Part shown: positions 1 through 10,675 of the stretch, piece by piece
Position numbering within the stretch: the first letter of the stretch is position 1
Layout of the letters: every line of letters starts with the position of its first letter
DNA from: Nelumbo lutea
Lineage: Eukaryota > Streptophyta > Magnoliopsida > Proteales > Nelumbonaceae
Direction: 5' to 3'
Length of the DNA stretch: 64,000 bases
NCBI GenBank assembly: GCA_022828595.1
Contig: JAKGHH010000003.1
Span: 17,980,934 to 18,044,933 of the forward strand
Translations under genes and position numbers: made by a program
The notes under the pieces: generated by a model
What the model saw: only the letters and a program-made list of their open reading frames with translations
The model's database searches: none
Told to the model about the DNA's origin: nothing

Positions 1-1259
1 GAGTTATTGTTTGAGGTTAAGCTACTTTACATTTTACTTATTGTGAATAGCTTGACCTTTTTTTTCCTACCTTCTCCTTGACATTCTTGTTTTGGTTCAT
101 TTTTCTTTTATCATTTGGGGGGATTAGCTTTGTTGATTGTATGTAATTGGCACTCTTCTGTTTAATTTTATTCAGTTAAAGGATGATTCTATGCAATTTG
201 GGGTGTCTTATAGTTCAGCAAAATAGAACCTTTGAGGTGCAGACTTATAGCCTTATAGTCACAAAAAATACAACTTAATCATACAATATTTACCCCACAA
301 AAAGGAAGAATGTGAAGACATTATCAGGTAATTTTTTTTTCTATATTAACGGATCCTGAAACACATACATGTATATGCGCCTACTTAATACATGTATGTC
401 GTGTCCAATTCCAATTTAGCAGGTTTTCTGTGTCTGACACTACATTGCTAGACTAAAACATGCCACTTGTATCCATGTCTACAGATCATAGCTTTAAATA
501 GAATGAAATTGAGGAATACGACTTGCAGTGCCAACCTATAAACATGGGAAAGGATTTATTTGTCAACACCAAAAACTAGATGAAAAGTGATCGTAACCAT
601 TTTGGAACTGATCAGAGTTTTGATTTTTGACCTATCAAGTAAATCAAAGGATCTTTGACCTGTTCTGCTGTCAGGAGAAAGATGTCAGATATATTCTGTG
701 TATATTTCTTCTGTTCCTATTTTATGTAGATATCAAGAAGCAGAACCTTCACTGCCAGCATTGAAGCCTGATTTTTTTAGGGTCTTCATGTAAATAGAAA
801 CTAAATAGCCGACCCCATATAGTTTGGACGGCTTATGGTTCAAATAAGTTTGATTGATTTATACAAAAGTCTACTGAATTTTATTTTCTTTTATTATTGT
901 GTGCTGTGTTCATTTGTTTGTGCAAGAACAATTGGAGGATGGAGGGGAATGTGGAGCAAATATGGAGCGGGTGAGGGAAGTCAATGATTGACACTGATCA
1001 AAGTTTGTGAAGCCTATATTGAATAATTTGTTTGACGAACTGCTGTATTATAAAACTTTTCCAGGGAAAGGGTGGATTAGTTTTTCATTTGCTCATACAT
1101 TTATGTAAATGGCACCTGATAATACTGCACAGAGTATATTACATTGTGAAATTCTCTTTACTGTGTTTGTATTATTTTGGTGAACTTTCTGTTCTGTTTC
1201 CTGTATTATTTTTGTGATTGTTTTGTTATATATTACTCATATTATATCTCTATCATGTA
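1..1259. other. upstream region and probable 5'-UTR intron of the NYN gene
   Basis: This stretch has no convincing reading frame. A pyrimidine-rich tract ending in AG at 1259-1260, followed by a short leader before the ATG at 1290, looks like a splice acceptor, so at least part of the stretch is probably a 5'-UTR intron whose upstream exon lies outside the window. The only recognisable repeat is a short LINE tail at about 795-862. Confidence 0.45.
795..862 (+). repeat. short RTE-type LINE 3'-end remnant
   Basis: The bases from about 802 contain GCCGACCCCATATAGTTTGG followed by a GGCTTATGG-like segment. This resembles the conserved 3' end of plant RTE LINEs, which normally reads CCGACCCCA...TTTGGGA...GGCTT and ends in TTG repeats. 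Only the tail is present, so it is a dead 5'-truncated fragment. The assignment rests on this motif alone. Confidence 0.5.
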
Positions 1260-1289
1260 TAGGAAACTTGATTCTTTTATGACCCTACC

Positions 1290-2894
1290 ATGATATCTAC
1301 GTCAAACACATCTGCAATGGTGTTGTCTTCTGAATCTTTGGACGTCAACGGAGTTCAGACTTTAAATGTAAGCCTCCACCGAAGCAGGACCTCTTCACAG
1401 GGTTCAATTGCCATCCTCTGGGACATTGAAAACTGCCCTGTCCCAAGTGATGTCCGTCCTGAAGATGTAGCTGGAAACATACGAATGGCGTTGCGTGTCC
1501 ACCCTGTTCTTGAAGGAGCTGTTACAATGTTCTCTGCTTATGGAGATTTCAATGCATTCCCCAGGCGGCTTAGAGAGGGCTGTCAGAGAACTGGAGTGAA
1601 ACTCATAGATGTTCCAAATGGAAGAAAAGATGCTGCTGACAAGGCTATCCTGATTGACATGTTTCTCTTTGCCCTTGACAACCCTCCACCATCTTCAATC
1701 ATGCTTATCTCAGGAGATGTAGATTTTGCTCCTGCATTGCACATCCTGGGCCAACGTGGATATACCATTATCCTTGTTATTCCTGCTGGAGTGGGTGTCT
1801 CATCTGCCCTTAGTAATGCTGGAAGGTTTGTCTGGGACTGGCCTAGTGTGGCCCGTGGAGAAGGATTCGTGCCCCCTAAGGGTCTAATGTCTCGTATACA
1901 GGCTGACATTTCTGGATATCTTATGGGCTGCCATTTTGGTGACAATGCAGATGACCAAATTGATGAAGAAGCTATTGTGTACAAAGGGATCTCACAAAGT
2001 GGATCAACTGTGTGGTCCAACGCTAACCAGTTCTACCGTTTTAATTCTGGGGACTTTTCAAGGACCTCACATTCTTTATCTGAATATAACAGTAATTTAA
2101 TTGGCATGCCCTCCTTCCCCACATCAAGGTCCCAGAGTTTCCCTTGTGGTTTGAACAGTGTTTCTGCAGGACCCATTGGTGGTGACCAGAATGAAACACA
2201 TGAACCAACTTTTTGGGTCCAACCTGGAGATCTGAATGGCCTAAAGGGCCAGTTGGTAAAGCTGCTTGAACTGTCAGGTGGGAGCCTACCACTTGTCCGT
2301 GTTCCTGCAGAATACCATAAGATTTTTGGACGGCCATTGTATGTGGCAGAGTATGGGGCTTTTAAGCTTGTGAATCTTCTCAAGAAGATGGCAGATACAA
2401 TGACTGTGGAGGGCAAGGGCCACAGGAAGTATGTCTACCTCAACAACCCCATTGATCGAGCAGGAAAATTGGGCCCCAATTCATCATCATGTCTAGAAAG
2501 GAAGGATAAGAAGAGGAAGGGACCTCAGGAGGAGAATAATCCAGATATTAGTGTGAATGCTGTTGTAGGGTGCTCTTCAGATGAGCTTTCAGATGATGAA
2601 AAGTTGGAACACGAGGAGAGGAGTGGAAAGACTGTCCTCTGGGTGGACCCAGAAATTGACAAACATCTTGAACAATTTAAGCAGGAACTACAGGAGCTTC
2701 TTGTGAGCTACTCATGTCGTATCTTCCTAGGTTGTTTTGAAGAAATATATCGCCAAAGGTACAAGAAATCATTGGATTACATGAGCTTGGGTGTGGACAA
2801 GCTGGAGGAGCTGATTGACAAGGTAAAAGATATTGTGGTTTTGCATGAAGAACCAACCAGCAAGAGGAAGTTCCTGGTTGCGGTGGGTGGCTAG
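1290..2894 (+). CDS. NYN-domain protein with two LOTUS/OST-HTH-like domains
   Basis: A 534-residue protein in one uninterrupted coding exon. Residues about 38-185 form an NYN (PIN-like) domain: WDIENCPVP at 44-52 holds the first acidic residue, GRKDAADKAI at 111-120 the second, and SGDVDFAPAL at 141-150 the third acidic pair, so the metal-binding carboxylates typical of these nucleases appear intact. Residues about 312-388 form a winged-helix LOTUS/OST-HTH domain, followed by a basic linker (KDKKRK near 405-410) and a second, weaker LOTUS-like segment at about 457-532. Animal MARF1 shares this NYN-plus-LOTUS plan and acts on RNA. Plants have several such proteins; from memory Arabidopsis At2g15560 is the closest kind. 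A role in RNA cleavage or silencing is inferred. The start is the first ATG after a likely acceptor at 1260; residues 1-37 are low complexity. Confidence 0.9.
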   Translation: MISTSNTSAMVLSSESLDVNGVQTLNVSLHRSRTSSQGSIAILWDIENCPVPSDVRPEDVAGNIRMALRVHPVLEGAVTMFSAYGDFNAFPRRLREGCQRTGVKLIDVPNGRKDAADKAILIDMFLFALDNPPPSSIMLISGDVDFAPALHILGQRGYTIILVIPAGVGVSSALSNAGRFVWDWPSVARGEGFVPPKGLMSRIQADISGYLMGCHFGDNADDQIDEEAIVYKGISQSGSTVWSNANQFYRFNSGDFSRTSHSLSEYNSNLIGMPSFPTSRSQSFPCGLNSVSAGPIGGDQNETHEPTFWVQPGDLNGLKGQLVKLLELSGGSLPLVRVPAEYHKIFGRPLYVAEYGAFKLVNLLKKMADTMTVEGKGHRKYVYLNNPIDRAGKLGPNSSSCLERKDKKRKGPQEENNPDISVNAVVGCSSDELSDDEKLEHEERSGKTVLWVDPEIDKHLEQFKQELQELLVSYSCRIFLGCFEEIYRQRYKKSLDYMSLGVDKLEELIDKVKDIVVLHEEPTSKRKFLVAVGG

Positions 2895-3497
2895 AAACCG
2901 GAAAAGTGCCATAATACTTGCCATATTAACTTATATAAAATCAGATGATTGAGGTATGCTTTCATACGTACCCGACTTCTTTTCTTCTTTATGGAAGTGG
3001 GCACTGGGCATTTGTTTCTTCTCTTCATTCGTAAAACAAGAAATCTGGAGCCTGTTTTCAGGGTATCTTATATGACATGCTTGCAACAATGGCGCGCTTC
3101 CTCAAGATGCACGGGGGAGTTACTGTAACTGATCAACAGCTAATATGAGATTGTAAATTTTAACTTGCATTGTAGTCCATCCAAATTATTGTGAACTTGA
3201 TGTGCCATAAAGGTGTTGTATGTGACAATTACATGTGTTGATTACTTAATGATAAGTGGCATTGGGGACCCACCCTTTTTTATGGGCTCCACCTCGGGTA
3301 TTTGTTTGTTGCAAATCAACATTGATGCCTTTCTTTTAATTTACCATGATATTTTGATTGTTCATGAATATGTGAAAAGGTTCAACCTTCTTTGAACCTG
3401 ACTCTAAGCTGATCAGGTCCCTGACTGTACATTTATACAATTGTTTTCTATAGAAACAGGGAGGGCTTAAGCATAGAGACATCTCAGAAGCTTCAAT
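2895..3497. other. 3' flank of the NYN gene up to the Copia insertion
   Basis: This covers the probable 3' UTR and spacer between the NYN stop codon and the Copia target site. I see no coding potential beyond short chance frames and no clear repeat. The Copia element interrupts the sequence at GTCAT (3498-3502), which resumes at 9383. Confidence 0.5.
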
Positions 3498-3502
3498 GTC
3501 AT

Positions 3503-3873
3503 TGTAGGTTTTCAAGATTGCTATTCAATCTTGATCAGTAAGAGATTTTAGGTTCAATGAGAAGAGAAAGTGAAGAAGATGTAGAAGAAAGAATGATGGA
3601 AGAGCAATAGAACACAGATTTTGAGGAGAAGAACAGAATGTCAATCATTCTGCCGCCGCCACTTTAAGTTAATATATATAGGTTATGCTAGTTACATGAA
3701 AGGACATATCTGCCCTTGGTGTTTACATCATAACTGTGACTAGATAACAACCAATATAAAACTGAAACTAGAAATAACAAAACAACAAAATAACCACAGC
3801 TGTGACTAGATACATTCTACTCTACGGACAGAGTGGTACCACAGTTGTGGGGCCCACATCAATGTTCTCTACA
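3503..3873 (-). repeat. 3' LTR of the Copia element
   Basis: The 371-bp LTR lies downstream in the element's own orientation. It matches 9015-9382 apart from about 14 substitutions and a 3-bp insertion (an extra GAA near 3573). A TATA-like run at about 3669-3680, read on the minus strand as CTATATATATTAA, is the probable promoter core. The polyprotein stop codon lies just inside this LTR at 3859-3861. Confidence 0.96.
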
Positions 3874-3886
3874 CTCCCCCTCAAGT
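3874..3886 (-). other. polypurine tract of the Copia element
   Basis: On the minus strand the bases next to the 3' LTR read ACTTGAGGGGGAG. This is a purine-rich plus-strand primer in the standard position immediately 5' of the LTR's TGT. It overlaps the last codons of the polyprotein frame. Confidence 0.88.
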
Positions 3887-5760
3887 TGGGAGTATATGTT
3901 CATCATTCCCAACTTGGATAGATCCGCCTCTAGTTTCTTTCTTGATACGGCTTTAGTAAGAATGTCGGCTAGTTGCATACTGGATGTGATGTAAGGGATG
4001 CATAATTCTTGAGATGAGACCCTCTCTCGCACAAAATGGCGGTCAACTCTAATGTGTTTGGTTCTGTCATGCTGTACTGGATTATGTGCTATATTAATGG
4101 CGACTTGATTATCACAGTACAACATCAGGGGTTTCTCATACTCAATACCCAACTCCTCAAGTAGAGATCTTAGCCATAGGATTTTAGCCACTCCATTGGC
4201 CATGGACCTGTATTCTGCTTCAGCACTTGACCGGGAGACCACACTTTGTTTCTTACTTCTCCAGGAGACAAGGTTTCCTCCCACAATGGCACAATATCCC
4301 GAGGTAGACCTTCTGTCATCAACACTCCCAGCCCAATCTGCATCAGTATAAACCTCCACCTTCATGTGATTGTTGTTCTTGAAAAGTATACCCCTACCTG
4401 GGCATCTCTTCAAGTAGGCTAAGATTCTTTCTGCCGCAAGAAGATGTGTGGTTCTAGGAGAATGCATGTACTGGCTGACAACACTAACAGCATAAGTAAT
4501 ATCTGGTCGAGTGAGGCAGAGATATAGGAGCTTTCCTACCAGTTGCTGGAACATAACTTTGTCTTCAAGAAGCTCCCCACTCTCGGCACTAATCTTGTGA
4601 TTCTGTTCAATTGGTGTATCTGCAGGCTTGACACCTAACTTTCCAGTTTCTGCCAACAGGTCTAGGACATATTTCCTCTGAGATATAAAGATCCCCTGTT
4701 TGGATCTAGCAACCTCAATACCCAAAAAATACCAGAGTATACCAAGGTGCTTCACCTCAAATTCTTGGTGAAGAAGTTGTTTAAGAGACTCAATCTCATG
4801 GCTATCATTCCCTGTGACCATAATATCATCAACATATACTGCCAACAATGTCAAAGAGGACTCCACCCTTTTGATGAATAGGGTATGATCTGACTGGGCC
4901 TGTACATATCCAAACTTCACAAGTGCTAGTCTGAATCTATCGAACCAAGCCCTAGGTGACTGTTTCAAACCATACAAAGCCTTGTTGAGCCAGTAGACCT
5001 TCTTACCTACTTCTGCATCATAGAAGCCAGGAGGCAAATACATGTAAAATTCTTCCTGCATATCTCCATTCAGAAAGGCATTTTTCACGTCCATTTGGTA
5101 TAAAGGCCAAGTGTGACTTGCTGCAAGGGACAAGAGAACTCGAATAGTAGTCATCTTGGCTACGGTTGCAAATGTCTCCAAGTAATCTATGCCATAAGTC
5201 TGTGTAAACCCTCTTGCAACTAACCGAGCTTTATACCTCTCAATAGATCCATCTGCATTATGCTTCACCGTAAATACCCATCTGCACCCAACTGGTTTCT
5301 TTCCTTTTGACAAATCAACTACCTCCCAGGTGTTGTTCTTCAACAGAGCATCCATCTCAACTTGCATTGCATCTTTCCATTCAGGGATGGATAGGGCTTC
5401 TTGCACTGTTCTTGGAATAGGGACATTTGAAATGGAGCTAAAGTAGGACCTGTAGGTAGGAGATAGGCGATCATAAGATAAAAAATGGGAAATACAGTGG
5501 GCTGTGGATGTGGTACAATGCCGTTTCCCTTTATGGACTGCAATTGGAAGGTCAAGATCATCTGTAGGGGAAGTCTCTGTGGGTTCTGGGACTGAAGTAT
5601 CTGGGCCTGGAGCTACAGATGAGATTGGAGCTGGTCTGGACTGCTGATGATCAGGATCAACCTGCCTCCACCGCCTGTGATAAACCCTCAACTCCTGATC
5701 CCTCTGACCACCCTCACCATTGCAGTTCTCATCACCCAATGGAATAGGTAAAGGAACTGC

Positions 5761-5830
5761 CCCACTCTCACTGCTCTCCCCCTGAAGACAAGAACTCAAA
5801 CCCCCACTCTCACTACTCTCCCCCTAAGGG
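5761..5830. repeat. 42-bp in-frame tandem duplication in pol
   Basis: The segment CCCACTCTCACT..CTCTCCCCCT begins at 5761 and again at 5803, a 42-bp (14-codon) offset in the linker between integrase and reverse transcriptase. The second copy contains the TAG nonsense codon at 5826-5824. Confidence 0.8.
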
Positions 5831-8400
5831 GCAACCCGAGGATAATAGGGTGTCCCCTCAAAGAAAGTGACATCCATGGAGACAAACTTCTTCCCGGAGA
5901 TAGGATCATAACAGCAATAACCCTTTTGAGTTTGTGCATAACCAAGGAAGATGCATTTGGAGGCTTTGGGTTCGAACTTGGAGGGATGGGGTCCGAGAAG
6001 CTGAACAAAGCAAGTGCAACCGAATGTCTTAAGGGGAATAGAAAACAAGTCCTCACGTGGGTGTAGAAGCGAAAAAGGAGATCGCATATCAAGGACCCTG
6101 GAAGGGACCCGATTAATAAGGTATACCGCCATGAGGATAGCATCCCCCCAGAAGCGAATAGGGACATTAGAAGTAAACATGAGGCTTCTAGCCACTTCCA
6201 AAATGTGCTTATTCTTCTTCTCGGCAACTCCATTCTGCTGAGGTGTATGAGGGAAAGAGCTCTGGTGGATAACCCCATGATGAAGAAGATAAGATGTCAA
6301 TGATTTAGCAAAATATTCCTTTGCGTTATCAGATCGGAGAACTTTGATCTTGGCATCAAACTGGATTAGGATCATTTGGTGAAAATTTTGGATCAGGGAA
6401 GGTACCTCATCTCATGAACGCATGAGATAAACCCAAGAAAAGCGGGTATGGTCATCAACAAATAACAAAAAATATTTGTACCCACCCATGGAAGGGATAT
6501 GATAAGGCCCCCAAACGTCAGTATGCACAATATCAAAAGAATTATCACTCCTTTTATTACTCAATAAATAAGGCTTTCTACAATGCTTAGCAAACTCACA
6601 ACTTTCACACTATAGTTGAGACAACTCAATTGACTCAAATAAAGTAGGAAACAAACTCTGTAAAGATCGAAAAGACAAATGACCTAATTGGTTATGCCAA
6701 AGCATAACCGGACTCACACTCTTAGAAACAAAAGACAACTTCTCTACTGACTCTCCCTGACGAAACCGCTCCCCGAGCAGATAGATCCCATTCGTCTCAC
6801 GGCCAGTCCCAATCACCTTCTGCGTCTCCAAGTCCTGAAAAACACATCGGTCAGGGAAGAAGGTTACTGAGTAGTTCATATGCTTGGTAATACTACTGAC
6901 TGAAAGAAGGTTAGTATCAAGCTTAGGAACATGCAAAACAGATGATAGGGAGATAGTATCTGAAAACTTGATGTCACCCTTCCCAGAAATAGGAACCAAG
7001 GAGCCATCAGCAATAGATACCTTATCCCTACCAGAAGACAAATGGTAAGTAGTAAACAGTGAAGGCAAACTAGTCATGTGATCAGATGCACCTGAGTCTA
7101 TTACCCAACAAGGTTCAGTAGTACCTGGAGCTGAGGCATGATAGGCTGAAGCTCGAGTACCTGAATGGGCGAAGGCAGATGTGACAGGGGCTGATGGAGG
7201 CTGCGGTGGTTGAGCTGAATTTCCAACCTCCTTTTCTAGCTGTATTAGGGCAGCCCGAACTGCAGCTAAGGTCTCCAAAGATGTTCCTTTTGTGCCAGAT
7301 GAGGATGCTGAATCAGTGTTCATGGCTACATGAGTAGTGCCCTTCTTGTTTCTTAACTTCGCAGGAACCAAGTGGGGATGTAGTTTCCAACATGTCTCTT
7401 TTGTATGTTTGGGTTTCTTACAATGTTCAAATTCTACATCCTTCTTGTCTTCCTTCCTCGTGTCCTTCTCTGAATCACCCCCTGATTTGGGTGTAGCCGC
7501 TACAAAGGTCGATAAGGGTTGCATCATAACCTTCCTTCTAGTTTCTTCACCATGTACAAATGAGTAAGCCTGAGAGAGAGTCACATTGTCTCTAGTCAAA
7601 ATCTGTTGCCTCACAATATCATATTCTGAGTTCAATCCCGCCAGGAACTCAAACACTCTGTTTGTCTCGATGTGCTTTCTATGGGTCTGAGCATCTTTGG
7701 GACTCTCCCACTCAAGAGTCTCTAAGTGATCAATCTCATGCCACAGGGACTTCAAGGTAGAGAAGTAGATCGATACCGGTTTCTCTCCTTGTTTAAGGGT
7801 GTTCACTTCACATTTCAATTCATATGCTCTGGCAACATTAAGGGGTTGGGAGTAAGTTTCTTTCATAACATCCCATATCTCCTTAGCTGTTTTTGCCCAC
7901 AAATAATTCCGGCTAATATGAGGCTGCATAGAATTACACAACCATGTCATAACCAAGTAGTTTTCTTGCATCCACTTGGTATATGTCGGGTCTCCCTTGG
8001 AAGGTTCTTTCATATCTCCCAGGAGGTACCCTAATTTACCTCTTCCACCAATAGCCATCATGGCTGATTGGGCCCATTCCAAATAGTTTGATCCATCAAA
8101 CTTTACGGTCATAATCTGACCACCCATCTCAGAAATATCACCATAACTGATGTTCCCAAGACTGCCTTCTGCCTGAATTTTAGACTCCATTTCTGTCAAG
8201 TTTCAAAACAATACTTGAATCACCAATCACAATCAAAACAGTATAGGCCTGATCTGTATTCTTAGTGTATGTGCACAAAATCGAAGTAATTCTGATCTGA
8301 AACCAACTAGCCAACGCAGCAATAGCTGTCTGTAGATCTCTAACCCCCTTAGAACTCTGAGAACAGCTTTAAAACAAAACTGATATGCTAGGGAAAGTTA

Positions 8401-8540
8401 GGGTTTTAATCAGTCCTGAAAGGAAGCAATTCAGTCGCACAGTCCAAACTATATAGATGAGCTTTCAGTAGGGTTTTAATCAGTCCTGAGAGGAAGCAAT
8501 TCAGTCGCACAGTCCAAACTGTATAGATGAGCTTGCAGTA
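8401..8540. repeat. two 70-bp tandem copies in the Copia leader
   Basis: The unit beginning GGGTTTTAATCAGTCCTGA at 8401 is repeated from 8471 with about three differences. It lies between the gag start and the primer-binding site, in the untranslated leader, so it does not affect the reading frame. Confidence 0.92.
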
Positions 8541-8998
8541 GGGTTAATAAGAAACCCTAGAATCTGATCGGATATACCAATCAACTTAAGAGTAGCTCTA
8601 GGTAGATCACAGAGTTTAGTCAACCACTAGAGCTTGCCGCAGATCACTTTCAAACCCTAGAGTAGAAAGAAACCCTAGGAAATCGAAGAGAGAAAGAGCT
8701 AGAATGGTTCGACCTTCCCCTCCAGATAAGTCCAACCTATCTTCTCTGAAAGAACTTCTATTAAAAAGTAACAACTTACAAGGAAAAAATAGTTCGCTGC
8801 CTTCTAGGATTACCTGAACCCTAGTCTTCTCTGATCCTTCCTGACCACCAACACTCTGCAACCCTAGCAAGTTTCTAACAGCTGCTAGTACCTCTGGCGA
8901 TCTCCAGGAATCAGTCTGCGAACTCCTCCTTTTCAGCTTTCAGTCATAGGAGATTCTCATGTGGTTGGCTGGTATTAGACTCACATGAAAAACCCTAA

Positions 8999-9014
8999 CC
9001 TGGCTCTGATACCA
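8999..9014 (-). other. primer-binding site (initiator tRNA-Met)
   Basis: On the minus strand the bases directly after the 5' LTR read TGGTATCAGAGCCAGG. This is the classic Copia primer-binding sequence, complementary to the 3' end of plant initiator tRNA-Met. There is no gap between it and the LTR. Confidence 0.95.
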
Positions 9015-9382
9015 TGTAGGTTTTCAAGATTGCTATTCAGTCTTGATCACTAAGAGATTTTAGGTTCAATGAGAAGAGAAAGTGAAGATGTAGAAGAAAG
9101 AGTGATGGAAGAGCAATAGAACACAGATTTTGAGGAGAAGAACAAAATGTCAATCATTCTGCCGCCGCCACTTTAAGTTAATATATATAGGTTATGATAG
9201 TTACATGAAAGGACATATCTGCCCTTGGTGTTTACATCATAACTGTGACTAGATAACAACCAATATAAAACTGAAACTAGAAATAACAAAACAACAAATC
9301 AACCAAAGTTGTGACTAGATACATTCTACCCTACAGACAGAGTGGTACCACTGCTGTGGGGCCCACATCAATGTTCTCTATA
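9015..9382 (-). repeat. 5' LTR of the Copia element
   Basis: This 368-bp repeat is the upstream LTR in element orientation and matches 3503-3873. Its outer end reads CTATA instead of CTACA, a one-base decay of the terminal inverted repeat. It is directly followed by the GTCAT target duplication. Confidence 0.96.
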
Positions 9383-9544
9383 GTCATGTTGAAGAATGCC
9401 AATTTGGGTCCACACAGCCTCTCGGTTGTTTTCAACAAGACACATTCATCTGGATCAGGCACTTCTCCATTTCTCTTTGTTAAGGCTGTGCTTGGTTGTA
9501 GTGCAAATTTATTTGTATTAGTACAAGTGCATGGGAGTGGGCAT

Positions 9545-10675
9545 TCTGGTGATTCCAACTTTCTTAAATAGAAAAGGCAAGGATTTGAGATTGTTAATTT
9601 TTTGTCAATGTCTGGATGGTTGACAAAAAATATTAGATGACACTCAAAGGGCATTTGCGTCTTTTTCAAATGCCACTTAACGGCTGATTAATAGCTAGTT
9701 AACAGCAAGTACTGGATTGTCATGTTTTGAAAGTTCGGATACTAAATTGTCACATTTTAAAGTTTAGGGGCCAAAGTAACACTAGGCCCCAAGTATAGGA
9801 TACTAATTAGGAATTTTCTCAAAAATTTAAAATCTTCGGGCTCAGTTTGCACAGTACATATTTGTATTTGTACTCCTGGTTCTCTCCATCGTCACTAATT
9901 TGATGGAACACTTCAAGTTCAACTTGTGCTCCCTCATCATTCCCAAAATGAGTTCAAATCAGCCCCCCACAAGATTGCCCCTCACAACATCCCACAACAC
10001 ATTTTGGCCGTGTATTGAGAGCATCTCCTAATGATGACATTATTATTTTTGGGATTATCATCGGGAGATGTTCCTAATACACAGCGGGGATGTGCTGTGG
10101 GATGTTGTGGGGGGCTGATTTGGTCTCTCCCAAAATTGCGCTGGACCTCTTTAACTTGGTCACCAAAGTTATCCATTAAATTTCTCTGCTCACCCGTCAA
10201 ATTTTAACTAATGCCACTTTTGGTGACTCCTATGCTTGGAAATGGAATTTTGAGCTGTTGTTTGAAGAGCAGACGAACTAAATTGCTGTGAAGGAAATTC
10301 CTGCCTTTTCATGGAAAGCCTGTCTAGGAACAATAAGAAGTGAATCAGTTCACTGCTGATAGACCGTTTTCCATCCCTAACCATTGGATTGCCGCCCACA
10401 AATAACTTAAATTAAAGGTAAAATTCTCAATTAGTATCCTGTACTTTGGCCTAGTGCCACTTTGGTTCTTGAATTTTAAAATGCAACAATTTAGTACTTG
10501 AACATTCAAAATGTGCCAATTTAGCACCTATCATTAAACAGCCGTTAAGTGACATTTGAAAATTACACAAATACCTTTCGAGTGTCATTAAACTTTCTTT
10601 ATTAATTATTCAAACGTTGACAAAAAATGAACAGTCTCAAATCCTTGCCTCTTCTATTCAAGTAAGTTGATACTA
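9545..10675. mobile_element. pair of ~250-bp inverted arms around a nested MITE
   Basis: The left arm (about 9545-9830) begins CAACTTTCTTAAATAG and GGCAAGGATTTGAGA, and runs to CTAATTAGGAATTTTCTC. The right arm (about 10413-10675) is its reverse complement, from AAATTCTCAATTAGTATCC to CTATTCAAGTAAGTTG. Similarity is clear but imperfect over the full arms. Related arms recur at 62735-63068. The structure fits a non-autonomous DNA element with long terminal inverted repeats, or two oppositely oriented copies of one repeat. No transposase is present. Confidence 0.7.
9956..10122. mobile_element. MITE with AAATCAGCCCCCCAC ends
   Basis: The left end reads AAATCAGCCCCCCACAAG and the right end is its inverse, GTGGGGGGCTGATTT. 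Inner inverted segments (CAACATCCCACA / TGTGGGATGTTG) and a central hairpin (AGCATCTCC...GGGAGATGTTC) complete the structure. A sister copy with the same ends lies at 60911-61077. It is nested between the arms at 9545-10675. Confidence 0.85.

Larger units (their letters stand above)
3859..8199 (-). pseudogene. Copia gag-pol polyprotein with three nonsense codons
   Basis: One frame of 1447 codons runs from the ATG at 8199 to a stop at 3859 without a frameshift, but is broken by TAG at 6612-6610, TGA at 6414-6412 and TAG at 5826-5824. Gag fills about the first 270 codons. Its zinc knuckle near codon 257 has lost the first cysteine (FEHC where CEHC would be expected). The protease motif DSGAS is near codon 367. 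The integrase shows the LWHNQLGH zinc segment and acidic residues in the HTD, RSDN and NGVAE contexts. The reverse transcriptase has YVDD near codon 1120, and the RNase H has YTDADWAG and SSAEAEY. The TGA falls between the first two catalytic integrase aspartates and looks like a CGA-to-TGA decay; the last TAG lies in a 42-bp in-frame tandem duplication (5761-5830). Confidence 0.95.
3503..9382 (-). mobile_element. Ty1/Copia LTR retrotransposon, complete ends, coding region dead
   Basis: The element is 5880 bp and reads on the minus strand. Both LTRs are present and end in the short inverted repeat TGTAG...CTACA (CTATA in the right copy). A perfect 5-bp target duplication, GTCAT, flanks it at 3498-3502 and 9383-9387. 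A primer-binding site and polypurine tract sit in the expected places, and the domain order gag, protease, integrase, reverse transcriptase, RNase H is that of Copia. By eye the LTRs differ at about 14 positions plus one 3-bp indel over about 368 bp (near 4%), so the insertion is fairly young but not recent. The polyprotein has three in-frame stops, so the copy is not autonomous. I did not assign a lineage within Copia. Confidence 0.97.

Noticed and set aside
1583..2416. minus-strand frames of 145 and 127 codons
   Set aside because: Antisense shadows of the NYN-domain coding exon.
6014..8034. plus-strand frames inside the Copia element
   Set aside because: Antisense to the gag-integrase frame; no domain.
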